DNA from: Moniliella sp. 'wahieum' | Lineage: Eukaryota > Basidiomycota > Moniliellomycetes > Moniliellales > Moniliellaceae | Direction: 5' to 3' | Assembly (NCBI GenBank): GCA_003971905.1 | Contig: RSEE01000038.1 | Location: forward strand, 310,001 to 374,000 | DNA length: 64,000 bases | Shown here: in pieces, positions 35,147 to 45,856 of the stretch | Layout: each line of letters starts with the position of its first letter | Position numbering within the stretch: position 1 is the first letter of the stretch | Notes under the pieces: generated by a model | Told to the model about the DNA's origin: nothing | What the model saw: only the letters and a program-made list of their open reading frames with translations | The model's database searches: none | Made by a program: the position numbers and the translations under genes

Positions 35147-36760
35147 CCATATCATTGACAGAGCTTAAGGCAGTGGGACAGGGAAACGCTACGTCTAAAC
35201 CGAACCATTCATCTTGCGGGAGTTACTTGGTAGCGCCACCAGCGTTAAGGAACCAGGGGGGTCGCCAGGATATCAGGACCCTCTGGTGCTCGCCATCCGG
35301 TCCCGTACCCAAGGTAGCGCGTGTGGACACGGATGAACGTGGTAGACATCCGAGCGAGTAACCATTTCCATTGAGACTCAGTAGCCAAATCCTTCCAATG
35401 CGCAAACATCTTGCCCGCTGTCTTGGTGCCGTCGTATCCTCGCGTCATCAAAACCAGGGGGGGAAACGGCTCTTGAGTGCGTCCCTGGTACTTGGCGTTC
35501 TTGTCGCATAAGCACCTCCTTCTCCCGGCATTCCAAGGCGTTGCGGTGCTCTCATCAACCACTCTCTCCGGTACGCGCTCTGCTCCTGCGATTTCGTGTC
35601 GCGCAGCGTGTGGTCCACCTCTATCCCTGATCCTCCGATTGCTCCAGGCCCCATCACACGGTAGTCGGTGGGCAGCGCCTTCCGCCCGCGCCTCGGCCCA
35701 TCCTCTTCCTCCACAGCCGGTTCGTTGTGGACGTGGGTGTCGGGATGGAGCGCCACGAGCTGGAGAATGGGCTCCCGTACTACCTCGTGCAACTCGATAA
35801 ACTTGGGCCTGGGTGCGGGTGCAGGCAATGATGTGCTCCAGTGAGGACATGACGCCCCACTTGCACATGCTGCGCTTGGAGCGGCACAGCGTGCGGAGCT
35901 GGATACCAACCTGTACCTGTTTGTCAGAGAACCGTAGGCACGAGGTGGATGGAATGGAGGAGAGCCAATTGCGGCTCAGCGGGTTGCTGTGCTCGACCAC
36001 ATGGCGACCATCGGCATCGTCCAGCTTTTCTGGAGCAGCTCCTGTCGACTCTGCTCCCACATCGCCAGTGCTGGCGTGTCTTCGTAAATGCGTTTGTCGT
36101 CTCTGTTTGCGGTCCCGATCGGTCAACATAAGTAGTAATAAGAAAGTCGTTGACCTCGTTGGCCGCGGCACGGGCGTGGGGCGCAATATACGAGTAAAGC
36201 GGGCTGCCGCATCCTCCCATCCGGAGAGGCAGGCTCATGAGCATGTCGAAGTGGTGGTCCTTGACACCTTGGGGGCCCTCGTCGCCCCGGATGGGTCTGA
36301 ACTCGCACGATGAGGGCAGTTTGGTCTGAATACTGAGCCGCCATAGTAAGAGGCGTCCCTGGCGGGTGATGCCATCAAACTTGGGCATGGTCTCTCTCAG
36401 GCTGGCCAGTTGGTCCCGGAGCCACGATCGACGACAGCCTATATCCCTCCCACACAAGTGCCCAGCACCTGCAGCCCATCCCGATGAATGTGGTCGCGGT
36501 CCCGCTCGACGCACTTTTGCGCAGGTTTTGAGGGTGAGGCCTGATGACGCGTCGTCTGCCAAAATTTCCGCAGCTAGGCCGGTAATGCCTGGCTCTGGCC
36601 CGAAAATCGTAATGTCGTCCAGGTACGCTATCACCAGTAGGTGTCCCGGCGGCCGATCCTTTTCAACTCTCTTCCAGGGTGGGCCTCACTGCGATGGAGA
36701 AGAAAAGGGGGCGAGGAGGTCGCCCTGCCGAACGCCCTCTGCCGACAGAATGCTTGTCTA
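35147..36760 (-). mobile_element. Non-LTR (LINE-like) retrotransposon remnant, copy 1
   Basis: Minus-strand 3' part of a reverse-transcriptase ORF. About 36735..36680 reads SAEGVRQGDLLAPFLFSIAV (RT motif), then VIAYLDDITIFGPEPGITGL around the catalytic YLDD. Next come LTLKTCAKV, the thumb-like segment LRDQLASLRETMPKFDG, and MGGCGSPLYSYIAPHARAAA. The C-terminal part reads GPGAIGGSGIEVDHTL, then FAHWKDLATESQWKWLLARM and a stop near 35245. About 100 bases of 3' UTR end in TGTCAATGATATG (35147). There is no poly-A. The 5' side is truncated before the finger/palm region. Frames shift as in ordinary genes here, so decay and sequencing error cannot be separated. Confidence 0.85.
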
Positions 36761-36833
36761 TACTATAAGATTAAAGGAAAAAGCGCTAATGTACCACTTC
36801 TGTCCAAAGGTGGCGACCAAGCACCGAGCACCA

Positions 36834-36854
36834 AGCTGGGGCGAAGCCCCAGCT
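36834..36854. repeat. Inverted repeat, 9-bp arms with GAA loop
   Basis: AGCTGGGGC-GAA-GCCCCAGCT, just upstream (element sense) of LINE copy 1. Confidence 0.9.
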
Positions 36855-37839
36855 GACCGCGCCGTAGGTCCCGTAGTCTTCTAGTATAACATATCGTCTT
36901 CTGTACAATATACCCATTAATACACACTCGATGGGGAAACCCAGTGCAGGTCTGTTTTGCGCGTCAGAGTCTGAGAACGTGCGACGGATCTTTGTCCATG
37001 TATGGCGCTTCGTCACGTTCAAATCCAGCCATATCATGGAAACGTCTGACGAGGCATGCGAATTCTCTGGAGTATAATATCCCTGGAGAATATAAGCCAA
37101 TGGCGTCGAGATTAGTAGAACCCAGGCCGGGGACTGGAGACTAACATTATAATCATAGTCACTTGGAGATCGCTGTCCCTCTTCCTACCTAAAGTTTCCC
37201 CCAAATAGGCACATGTATATGGCGACAGAGGAACTAACACGGGTGTGGAAGAAGGAAAGACGGTGTACAAACCGTTTCGCCTGTCTCCAACAATGAATAT
37301 CTTATTAGGACGGAATGCTGGTCTTCATACAGACAGCAAGACTCGTGGACAATGCAGGAGTTAACACGCACGAGAAGAACAGCTGTGGCCTGTTGAGAGA
37401 CACAAAAGTTTAAGTGAAGGCGAACACTGTAGTGGGGGACGTTGGGATGATATAATACCATAACAACTGAAGATACTAAGAATAATACAAACGGGGTACT
37501 AAGAATGAAAATCCGAGAGCGTATGTACTTTGTTGCGGCCGGATTGGAGTTGCCTGACGGTCTGAGCATATAATGCCCCTGTGACAGAAAAGAAAGGAAG
37601 AGGAAGAGGAAGAGGAATCGTGAAATTCGTCGCATTGTCCGACTAAAGGGACTGTGTGTGTGCCTTGCATATGTGTATAGCACCATTATTATAGTGTAAC
37701 GAGGAAGTGCTATCGGATGATATTCTTAGTCCCTTCGCAGCCTCCGCTTGTATCTGTTGGGGTGGTAGTGTTAGGCCTCCCCTGCAACCCTCAATGAATC
37801 GGTGACGCTCTCGATTAGCCGGTCGAAAGATTTCTGCAG

Positions 37840-37859
37840 GCAGGGCGCGCGCGCCCTGC
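37840..37859. repeat. Perfect 20-bp palindrome
   Basis: GCAGGGCGCGCGCGCCCTGC, self-complementary over its full length, at the edge of a pyrimidine-rich, promoter-like stretch. Confidence 0.95.
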
Positions 37860-38375
37860 TCGCTTCATCTCCCTTCTCTCTCTGTTTCCGTCCCTTCAAT
37901 TCAGATGTTGCTTAAACTTTTTGCCTTCACACCTTGTCTGAAGGCTGCTTTGCAGCTGAACCATTCTAGCACTTCGTCTCTGCTTCGTTCTGTCAACATC
38001 TATACGCCAGTGCGGTGGGGCTTAGACAGGAGGGGTTACCAAAACAGAGTCAGCCAACAGTCAGCATCCTCGATCAGTGGGGCTCCTTTATCCCACCTTC
38101 CATTCCCGTCCCTTCCCACCTTTCTTGTCCAACTCCTGACGGTTTCCGGCCAACTGATTGAGTAATGCAGGCAACCTCTCGTCTCCACTTAGCTGTCTCA
38201 TCTTCACCATCCAACCTCGTCCGCCAGCTTTCCATCCGCCCAGTCATGCGAGCCTTCCTTCAGCGGCGTCGATTCGCCCTACCTCAGCGTATATCGCGTG
38301 GGTTCCTTGCACAGCTATACGTCCACAGCCGCCCCCGCCCGCTTCAGCCCTGGCAGTCTTTGTCCTCCACAGCAT

Positions 38376-38924
38376 CTACCCGTCCCTAAGCTCCGAGGCT
38401 TCATACACGTTACTACCCCAAGTAAACACAGGCTTCACGCCCAAAGGCTTCTCCTCGCTCGGATCCATCAAATAGCCCAAACCCGAAACTACCGCAGTCG
38501 GCAGCCTTGTGGCCGGGCGACGGCAGTGGCGGCACAACCGTGGCTGTAGATTAAGGGGCACCGTGAGGCAGTGTGGGCGTTGGTGCCGCAATGGGGGCAC
38601 CGGCGGTGAGTACGGGTAGGGGGCATTTTAAGTGGGTGGAGGACGCGTCGACGCGACTCTGTCATATGCCCGATCGGGTTTGGCGCAGCCCCACCCACCC
38701 GTCACGTGGTCGGCGGCAGTAGGGTTGCACATTTCTTTTGCCTGCTCGAACATGGAACTAAGAGACAAAGGAGAGGATGCTACGCAACTCAGCAAAGCCA
38801 CTCCCAACGGTCCACAGGGACCTCGCTCCTGCGGCAGCACACTCTTCAACAACGGACGAGGCTTATCGAACGTCATGGTTGCAAGAACGGCACTCCAAGG
38901 AGATACTATACATGTGGATGTCAT
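38376..38924 (-). pseudogene. Zinc-knuckle ORF fragment, possibly retroelement Gag/ORF1
   Basis: Three overlapping minus-strand frames give one plausible broken protein: LLKSVLPQERGPCGPLGVAL, MFEQAKEMCNPTAADHVTGG, then CPHCGTNAHTASRCP, an exact C-x2-C-x4-H-x4-C knuckle, then CRHC and GLGYLMDPSEEKPLGVKPVF. A CCHC knuckle in a repeat-rich region suggests nucleocapsid or LINE ORF1, but it is not adjacent to an RT ORF. It could also be a cellular CCHC protein. Confidence 0.4.
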
Positions 38925-39875
38925 AATTAGTCGGCTGATCTCGCTCCCATTTCCAATTTCTCTGTCCCCCCGAGCGTCTCGCTCCTTCCCTGTTTTTCCC
39001 TACGCACCATGTCCTCTGCTCTCATACTTCATCCCGAACGGTTGCTACATCCCTTGGCCAGTCCCGACTCTGGTCTCCCCTCGCCTTGGCTCCGACTGTG
39101 GCAATATAATACCAACTGGAACAGTCCGGGCGCTAGACGAGGGAGACCAAGGTCATGTCCGAGATGGGAAATGGGAAGGTCATTAGTGGGAATAAACACA
39201 GACATTAGTAGGGAGGGAACTGAAAAAAATGGAAGGGAAGAGCGAGATACACAACGCGGACTAGGGATGCAGAATTGGAAATTGTGGGAGCGAGCGCGTG
39301 TAGTCAATTGATGACACTAACATTGAGGAGATGCGCGAAACGGAACAGCTATTGCTCTCCCCCCTCCATTTCCCTCAAATAACACATTGGACAAAGTAAA
39401 CAATACTGTTTATACCGGACAACAGAGTAAAGTAACACCTCGTCGACCATGTATGAGGAAACGATGAGATGAAGCCGATAAAGGTATTTCCGTTACAATA
39501 TCCGTTTCATTGGAAGAATGCTAATTGTGTGTGAGGGGAGAGGAGACAGCGGCGTATAGTCATAAGCACACGTATCCCACAAAAAGACAGTGAAGAACGT
39601 ATATCTTTGCCGCCCTAGAGCCAAGAGGGAAGGCAGACTCATACACAGAAATGGAAGACGGGTGAGGGCTGGGCTCTGTGCGAACGACGGTTCATCGGAT
39701 CATCGATCATCCCATGCACATATATTGTACGTCCGTGCGATATGCCCTAAAAGACGTTATCGTGATATAAAAAGTGTGGAGTGGGGTTGCGCAGGGGGAG
39801 TAGGGGCAAAGGTGGGCCCTCGAAAAGACATCATCGCGCGTAAGAGCGGTGAGAGGGGGGGGGGGGTGAAGGAAG
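38925..39875. other. Intergenic: 3' side of the permease gene
   Basis: No gene supported. Short open frames on both strands only. A run of ten G at 39857-39866 precedes the permease stop codon. Confidence 0.45.
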
Positions 39876-42250
39876 TTAGGCCCAAAGGAAGGTGACCCAC
39901 TTCTTCCACGCCCGTTGTGGCGGTTCGGGGGGTTCTGGGTTGTCCACATATTGGATAAGCCAAGGCCGGATGGGCACCTCTGCCAAGGGAGTCCAGTCCC
40001 ATCCGCTCCAAATGACCTGGTATCCAACTAACAGAACCAAATCGAAAAGCGGGCAAGCATAGGCCGAAACCAACGTTTCCGCATTGAAATGGTGCGGGAT
40101 GAAGATGGAGTAGCCACCAGTTACAAGGAAGAGAGGCAGCCCCCCAGGCCAAACCAGGCAGCGTAGGGTTGTCCCCACGTGGCCCAGGGCAGCTCGGAAC
40201 GGGGGATGCCTTGGGCACGCATGCCATAGTACACTTGCAAGCAATTGATGTTGATCACGCCCCATGTCCAGAGGATGCCAGACGAGCTAAACGATACGGC
40301 CCACTGGAACACTTTTTCGGCGTCTCGGTAACAGACATGTAGGACAACGCGATCCACATACAGACAAACAGCACCGCCACGTACGGCACCCCCCCACCGG
40401 TGTACCCGAAGGAAAATCTCAGGCGCGTTTCCATCTTGAGCGAGGCAGATGAGGCTGCGCGAGCCATTGAGAATCAACGAATCGGCGGCAGACCAGGCCG
40501 AGATGAGGATACCAGCGTTGATAACCGATTCCAATCCTTTCCACCGGCCCGATGGGCGGCCACCACAAAGGGAGAACGCGAAGTGATGTAAGGATCGTTG
40601 GATGCAACCACCAGGCCGACCATAAAACAGATACTGAGATAACAGCAGAAAATCCGTACAAACACCCGTTTGGTTGCCTTCATCATGCCCCGCCTCGGTG
40701 TGGCTGTCTCGGCCACGAGCAAGGAAATGGCTTCGCAATTTGCATACGAGTAAAACTGGCGATCGTAGCGCTCCAGTAGCCGGTAAACCGACCTGCGGCT
40801 CCACGTACAAGATATTCAGCTGTGGGGCCTGGGTCGTGCCAAAAGTGAAAGCCGAGGCGGGCCGGAACCCGCACCGAGGTCAATACGAGACAGACGATGA
40901 TAATGCCAACGACCATGATGAGTTTGAGGAGGGCAAAGTAGAACTCGGTTTCGGCCCAGGCACGTACGACTAGACAGAGTTAAGACAGAGTTAGCACGAC
41001 ACATTCCCGCGTGCCAATGGGGGAAAGTTTGCATACCGATAATGTTGGTCGCCACAATGGCTACACCGAGGATGGTGACAAAGATAGCAGGGCTAAGGTT
41101 GGTCCAATACTGGATGAGAACGGCACAGCTCGTCACCTCGCCCGCACAAGCAATCGCATTGTAGATCACCAGGTTCCAGCCCGTAGCGAATCCCAAACTT
41201 GCAGAGCTAAACACGGAAGAGTGGCGGGCGTAAGCGCCTGTAACCGGGGCCAAGGTGGTGACCTCACCCAAGGAGAGCATGGTGGCTGCCACAACGGTGC
41301 CCGAGGTGAGATATGCGAGTATGAGTAAAAGGGGGCCACACCAGGATAATGTCCTTCCCAGGTTCAGCCACACCCAACCCCGATCGTCCCAGTCAAGGCG
41401 ATCATTTGGACACTTAACGAACAAATCAAGGGTCAGGTCATTTGCTAGGGGATATCATCATGGGAGATGGGGGGTAATCGGCAAGGAGAGTAAGGGGGGA
41501 TACAGGACGGGAAAGGAGAGACGTACTGTCGTTGCCGGATGCCGGCCCGGAGACCATCGTCCCGGAAGAATTTGGTGCGTGTAGGCGAATCAACACGGGT
41601 AAGGTCACCATAATCTTTCTTTGGCCCGGCATAGCGGTCCACACTATCTTCCCAAGCATCGCCAAGAGGAGGGGCAGAGGAGGAGGAAGGTTCAGCTTCA
41701 GGTTGGTCTCGCTCGGGATCCAAAGGGGGCGACATGGCGCTGTGCAGCTTGGCTGGGGTGAGCCACGCAGCACCTTCGCCATTGACGGAGGGCTTGTCGG
41801 ACTCGGTGTAATTTGGGGGCTCGATGATCATGGACAACGACTTGCCCCGGGAGGCATTGGTTGGACTGCGCCACATGTTGGGCATATCAAACTCCTGGTG
41901 CTCTGGGATGTCGTCAAATCCGGTAGGACTCTTTCGTAGTCATGGGGGGATAGACCGGGGTGGGGGCTTTGGCCGGGCACACCGGACGCGGGAGATGCAT
42001 CCACATATCGTTCCGTTGTGACGGTCACGGGCGAGAGGATGGCGGTGGAGGGGTCAGGATGGGCGGGTTGGGCACCAAGCTGGAGATATTCGGAATCTTC
42101 AAGGTTCTCTTCGGAGGGCCCGAGGGTTGGATCGTGGAGCGGGCCTTGGAGCACAGCGAGTGGGAAGGCGCCCTGGAACGGGGCGGGCGGGGTGCTAAAG
42201 TCGGCCGCCGCATCCCGGCTGCGGCGGCGGAAACGGGGAAGCGAGGGCAT
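39876..42250 (-). CDS. Amino-acid permease (AAT family, APC superfamily)
   Basis: Plasma-membrane amino-acid/proton symporter of the fungal YAT type. Start ATG 42250 (MPSLPRFRRRSRDAAADF), then a cytoplasmic N-terminus of about 230 residues, longer than usual, with acidic and Ser/Pro stretches (DAWEDSVDRYAG). A 114-nt intron (41413..41526) has GTACGT and TTAAG. Transmembrane core: VQMIALTGTIGVG (TM1), GPLLLILAYLTSGTVVAATM, LSLGEVTTLAPVTGAYARHS, LGFATGWNLVIYNAIACAGE and AIFVTILGVAIVATNIIG. A second 67-nt intron (40970..41036) has GTATGC, branch CTAAC and CTAG, then AETEFYFALLKLIMVVGIII. Later helices lie in other frames: FYSYANCEAISLLVAETATP, RRGMMKATKRVFVRIFCCYL and NAGILISAWSAADSLILNGS. It ends WKKWVTFLWA at 39876. 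Frame breaks lie near 41885, 41370, 40900, 40700, 40500, 40330 and 40150. Confidence 0.88.
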
Positions 42251-42686
42251 GGTGCTGGGAGGAGGGCAGGAGGGAGGAGGAGGGAGGGGAGTGGAGTGGA
42301 AAGGAGGACGTGCCGCCGAGGTGGTTGGGGGCGGGAGGGGCTGCGAGGGCGGGGCGAATGCTGGCGGGCCGACCGATCATAAGCCTGGGCTGCTCTGCAT
42401 GGCGTGAGTGCTCGGCAACGCTTTGCGCTTATAGAAGGGGTGATTGGTGACTAGGTGGCTAGTGACTGTCAGGAGTGATATAGCGATAGCGACTAGTGGC
42501 TGGTGGCATCCTGGCGTCTAGTGCTACATTGATCTAATCGGCCATGGGGTCAGTTGCCGGCTACGCGAGATTGCGGCTGTGCCTGGATGCGGCCCAGTGC
42601 ATGGGGCCGCCCTGGAGCAGGCACGGGGAGCTGCATGCGCCCGGCCAGCCGGCGGCCGGGTATGCATGCTTGTGCATGTGCCGTCT

Positions 42687-42712
42687 TGTACGTATATAGT
42701 GTACGTATATAG
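42687..42712. repeat. 13-bp direct repeat, two copies
   Basis: TGTACGTATATAG twice in perfect tandem. Confidence 0.92.
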
Positions 42713-42920
42713 CAGGTGAATTAACCCTCGCATGTGCCTGGCGTCATTCTGCAAGCCATACCTCTGCCACTCCTGCCCGTCTTCGTGCCGCACCGACTGC
42801 CCCGCACCAGGCCGCCCAGGCAACCCCGGACATTTAATCGTTAGCGCTAATAGCGTTGGGTTCAAGCGGCCTGTAAATGTAAGCTGCATCGAATAACGCC
42901 TAGTCTAAGATCTAACGCAC

Positions 42921-42935
42921 ATCGATCATCGATCA
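42921..42935. repeat. Palindromic heptad array, ATCGAT class
   Basis: ATCGATC at 42921 and 42928, followed by A. Confidence 0.88.
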
Positions 42936-43648
42936 CTGCCTTCATTCACCACGCAGCACTGCTGGTGTGCGTGGGCGCTTGCGCTCAGTTGGGGGAGGAC
43001 ATGGACACCACAGGACACTACAGGACACTGCTCCTGCGTGTTGCCACCGCAAACGGTGATCTGCACACACTGGCAGGGAGGGCGCTGGTGGTGCGATGCT
43101 TATCGGACCGATTACAGATTGTTTCCCGTTTAGGCTCAGCGGCTGGAGCTTGAAATTTCCATCGTATCTCAGTCCCTAGTCCACGCGTCACACGTCACGT
43201 TCACCACTCTCAGACCAGCGGCTTCACATGCCGATTCAAATTTCATGTGCCAGGTCTCCATCCCCGCCAAGTCTGCCAAGCTCCAAGGTGGATGCTGGGT
43301 GCTAGCAACACGATTATCCGTTGTCATTTACGCCAACGCTCCCCCCCCAGCGTGTGGCGCGAGGGTGTGCACATCGGCCACCCACAACAGGCATCTGCTT
43401 CGTCACACTGTGTCACAGACGTCACTCGCGCTATCAGTCAGATAGTCACTAGTCACTGCATCACCCATCACGCGTCACTATACCCCGACCCACACTCTAT
43501 ATTAGCCACAGTAGCCACAGTGATAGTGACTAGTTGAAAAGCTTTTGAAGCTTATAGCGCGTTTAACGTTTAGCGGTTTAGCGCTTAGCAGGATAGCTGC
43601 TATAGCTTGAAACGCCTGAGGCCCTGAGGTCTGGATCTGAAGTGCTTG

Positions 43649-43720
43649 AAGCTTGAAGATAGTCACTAGTCACCGCAGGTCACCGGTCACCGGTTACCGG
43701 CCGCTTCAAGCTTCAAAAGA
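43649..43720. repeat. Four adjacent heptad arrays (AAGCTT, ACTAGT, ACCGGT, AAGCTT)
   Basis: AAGCTTG at 43649, ACTAGTC at 43665, ACCGGTC at 43682, ACCGGTT at 43689, ACCGG at 43696, and AAGCTTC near 43708. ACTAGTC also occurs at 43448. Confidence 0.88.
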
Positions 43721-44307
43721 TTGCCTAGATGCGTTATTTGTGTGCAATTTAAAGCGACGCATCGTTGTGGATTGGTGCCGCACATGTGCCGCTTCCCAGA
43801 CATTCCACACATTTTTCCCGTGTAAGCTCAGTGCTGCTCGCTGCTCACAATGACGATCAACGTATGAACGACCAAAGTCAACATCCGTGCTAGTAGTACG
43901 ACGCATTTTTGCGTCAACAACACTACACTAGCGAAGAAAATTACAGCTTTTTGAGCCACTACGGGGGTTACTAGTTACTATATTCAGGGGCCTCAGGCCC
44001 CCTCAGCGCGCGCCTATAGGGCCTATAACCATCCGAAGTCTCTTCGCCCCTCTTTTCTCTTTTGCACAACGCAGCCACCCCCGGCGGCGGCGTTTGGCGC
44101 ATCGGTGCCAGTGTAATAAGTATCGTTGCGGTTGAAATAGACCACCACCGTCACCGCGTCACCACCATAAAGTGCAATTGGATCGCTCTCAAGAGGGCCA
44201 CACCGAAGGACTCCAAGCCTCATCACAACGGCTATCCATACTATAATGCGCTAGAGCGCATCTTACCCCTGGCATACTGTAACCACATATCATTTTTCTC
44301 TTTTTCC

Positions 44308-45185
44308 TCCCCCGCCGCCTCGTCCTATCCTCGTCCGCCACAGTCGGCTCGGAGTGGATGTAGGTGTGTCGGGGATGGAGCGCACGAGCTGTGGAGAGAA
44401 TGGACTCCCGCACTATTCGTGCAATGCATCAAACTTGGACTGGGGGCAGGGGAAAGCCAGATGTGCTCAAGCGAAGATATGACGCCCCAGTCTTTCACAT
44501 GCTGAGAGCTTTTGGAACGGTACAAAATTCGGAACAGGACCAACCTGAACCTACTTGTCGGCGAACAGGAGGTACGCGGCTGACGGGTTTGAGGAGAGCC
44601 AAGTGTGGTTGAGCGCATTCCTGTGCTCGACCACATTATTGCGACCATCGGCGTCGTCAAAAGCTTCTTGAGCAGTTCCTGTGTCGCTCTTCTCCCATGT
44701 TTCCGGTAGCGATTCCGCTGCGCCGTAGATGCGTTGGTCCCGCGTACTTCCAAGGGGGCAACGTAAGTGGTAATAAGATATGGTGGTCAACGTCGTTGGC
44801 CAGAGCATGTGTGGGGGCAATATATTTACGAGTAAAACCGGCTGCCGCATCCTCCCATCCGGAGAGGCAGGCAGATGAGAGCACATATGTCAAAGTGATC
44901 GTCCTTCGTAACTTGTTGGGAGTTCTCATGGCCCCACATCTGTCTGAACTCGGTGCAGATGAAAATGCATTATCAATCTCGGCCAGCACTCGCCCTGGCT
45001 CTATCTGCATGGTGCGGAGCAGGACTCACAGCTTGGTGGGAGTGTATTGTACCGCCAAAAAGTAAAAAGAGGCGTCCCTGACGGGTGACGTCATCAATCT
45101 TGGACATGCCCTGCCTCTTCAGGCCAACCAGTTGTGGTCTCGGAGCCACAATCGGTGACAATCCTTCCCTCCCACGCAAGTACCC
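44308..45185 (-). mobile_element. LINE-like remnant, copy 2 (internal segment, inverted)
   Basis: Nucleotide similarity to 35690..36470 of copy 1 in the same orientation: for example CTGCCGCATCCTCCCATCCG in both, and GTGCTCGACCACAT with GCGACCATCGGC in both. It encodes pieces of the same RT C-terminal region but is more diverged, with stops and gaps. It lacks the 3' part of the element at its low-coordinate end. Confidence 0.85.
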
Positions 45186-45334
45186 AGGATCTACTTGGTC
45201 CATCATCTGCATCATGATGGGCCCCTAAAAACAAATTGGGAGTTAGGCACACAGCCCTTTTGGTCTATACTAAGGTGTGCCAAGAAACCACGGTGGGACG
45301 GTGTTGATAATGTGGGGTATATTACGTCTGGTTC

Positions 45335-45437
45335 CTTGACCTTAGTGGCGCCTCCAAGTAACCCCCGCAAGATGAACGGTTCGGTTTAGACGTAGCGTTC
45401 CCCCTGTCCCAGCCTTAAGCTCTGTCAATGATATGAA
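45335..45437 (+). mobile_element. LINE-like remnant, 3' end, plus orientation
   Basis: Closely matches the reverse complement of 35147..35256 (3' UTR of copy 1): shared CTGGTTCCTT, CCCGCAAGATGAA, CGGTTCGGTTTAGACGTAGC and TGTCAATGATATG. Similarity stops at the same base as in copy 1, which fixes the element's 3' end. It lies directly after the inverted copy 2 segment. Confidence 0.85.
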
Positions 45438-45856
45438 TTCAAGATGAGTTAATGGGGGAATCTCATCCCAACACAACAATGCCGGTGGCATCGCTCAATG
45501 TGGTGTCGTATATCAGATCTCTATATGCATCCACCCAAAAGCAATGGGTGTGGGTGGGGTAACCAGTAACCGGTTACCGGGCGGTTAAGAGAGCCGATAT
45601 AATGTGTTTAGACTCGCCCGCTTCTCATCTATTTTTCATCGATCATCCCCACCGTGTGGGGCCCCACGGCAGCCGCCGGCCCGCGGGACAACGCTGTTTT
45701 GACAAAATAAGCCCTGGCCAAGTGGCTTTAATATATATCGGTGTACCCTAGTGCTGTAACAGGAGAAACCCCTCACGACCACCATCACTTCTCCTGTCTT
45801 CTCTATCAAACTGCATAAACCACCCGCACGAATTCACCATTTTCTGCCTTGGGCAT
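45438..45856. other. Intergenic: promoter of the carrier gene
   Basis: No gene. Contains GTAACCGGTTACCGG (ACCGGT class) at 45566-45580 and a TATA-like box at 45729. Confidence 0.5.
45729..45738 (+). promoter_or_regulatory. TATA-like box of the carrier gene
   Basis: TAATATATAT, about 120 bases upstream of ATG 45857 and followed by a pyrimidine-rich leader. The distance matches the TATA box at 56127. Confidence 0.55.

Larger units (their letters stand above)
36761..38375. other. Intergenic, with two perfect inverted repeats
   Basis: No supported gene. A hairpin lies at 36834-36854 and a 20-bp palindrome at 37840-37859. 37860-38160 is pyrimidine-rich on the + strand like the promoters of real genes. 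A short + frame from ATG 38165 (MQATSRLHLAVSSS, then Arg/Ser-rich) resembles a mitochondrial presequence but runs into nothing recognisable. Confidence 0.4.
42251..44307. other. Intergenic, heptad-rich
   Basis: Upstream of the permease (42251-42420 probable promoter) and otherwise without genes. Contains many GTGACTAGTGAC-type words at 42440-42520 and heptad arrays at 42921 and 43448-43720. Confidence 0.5.
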
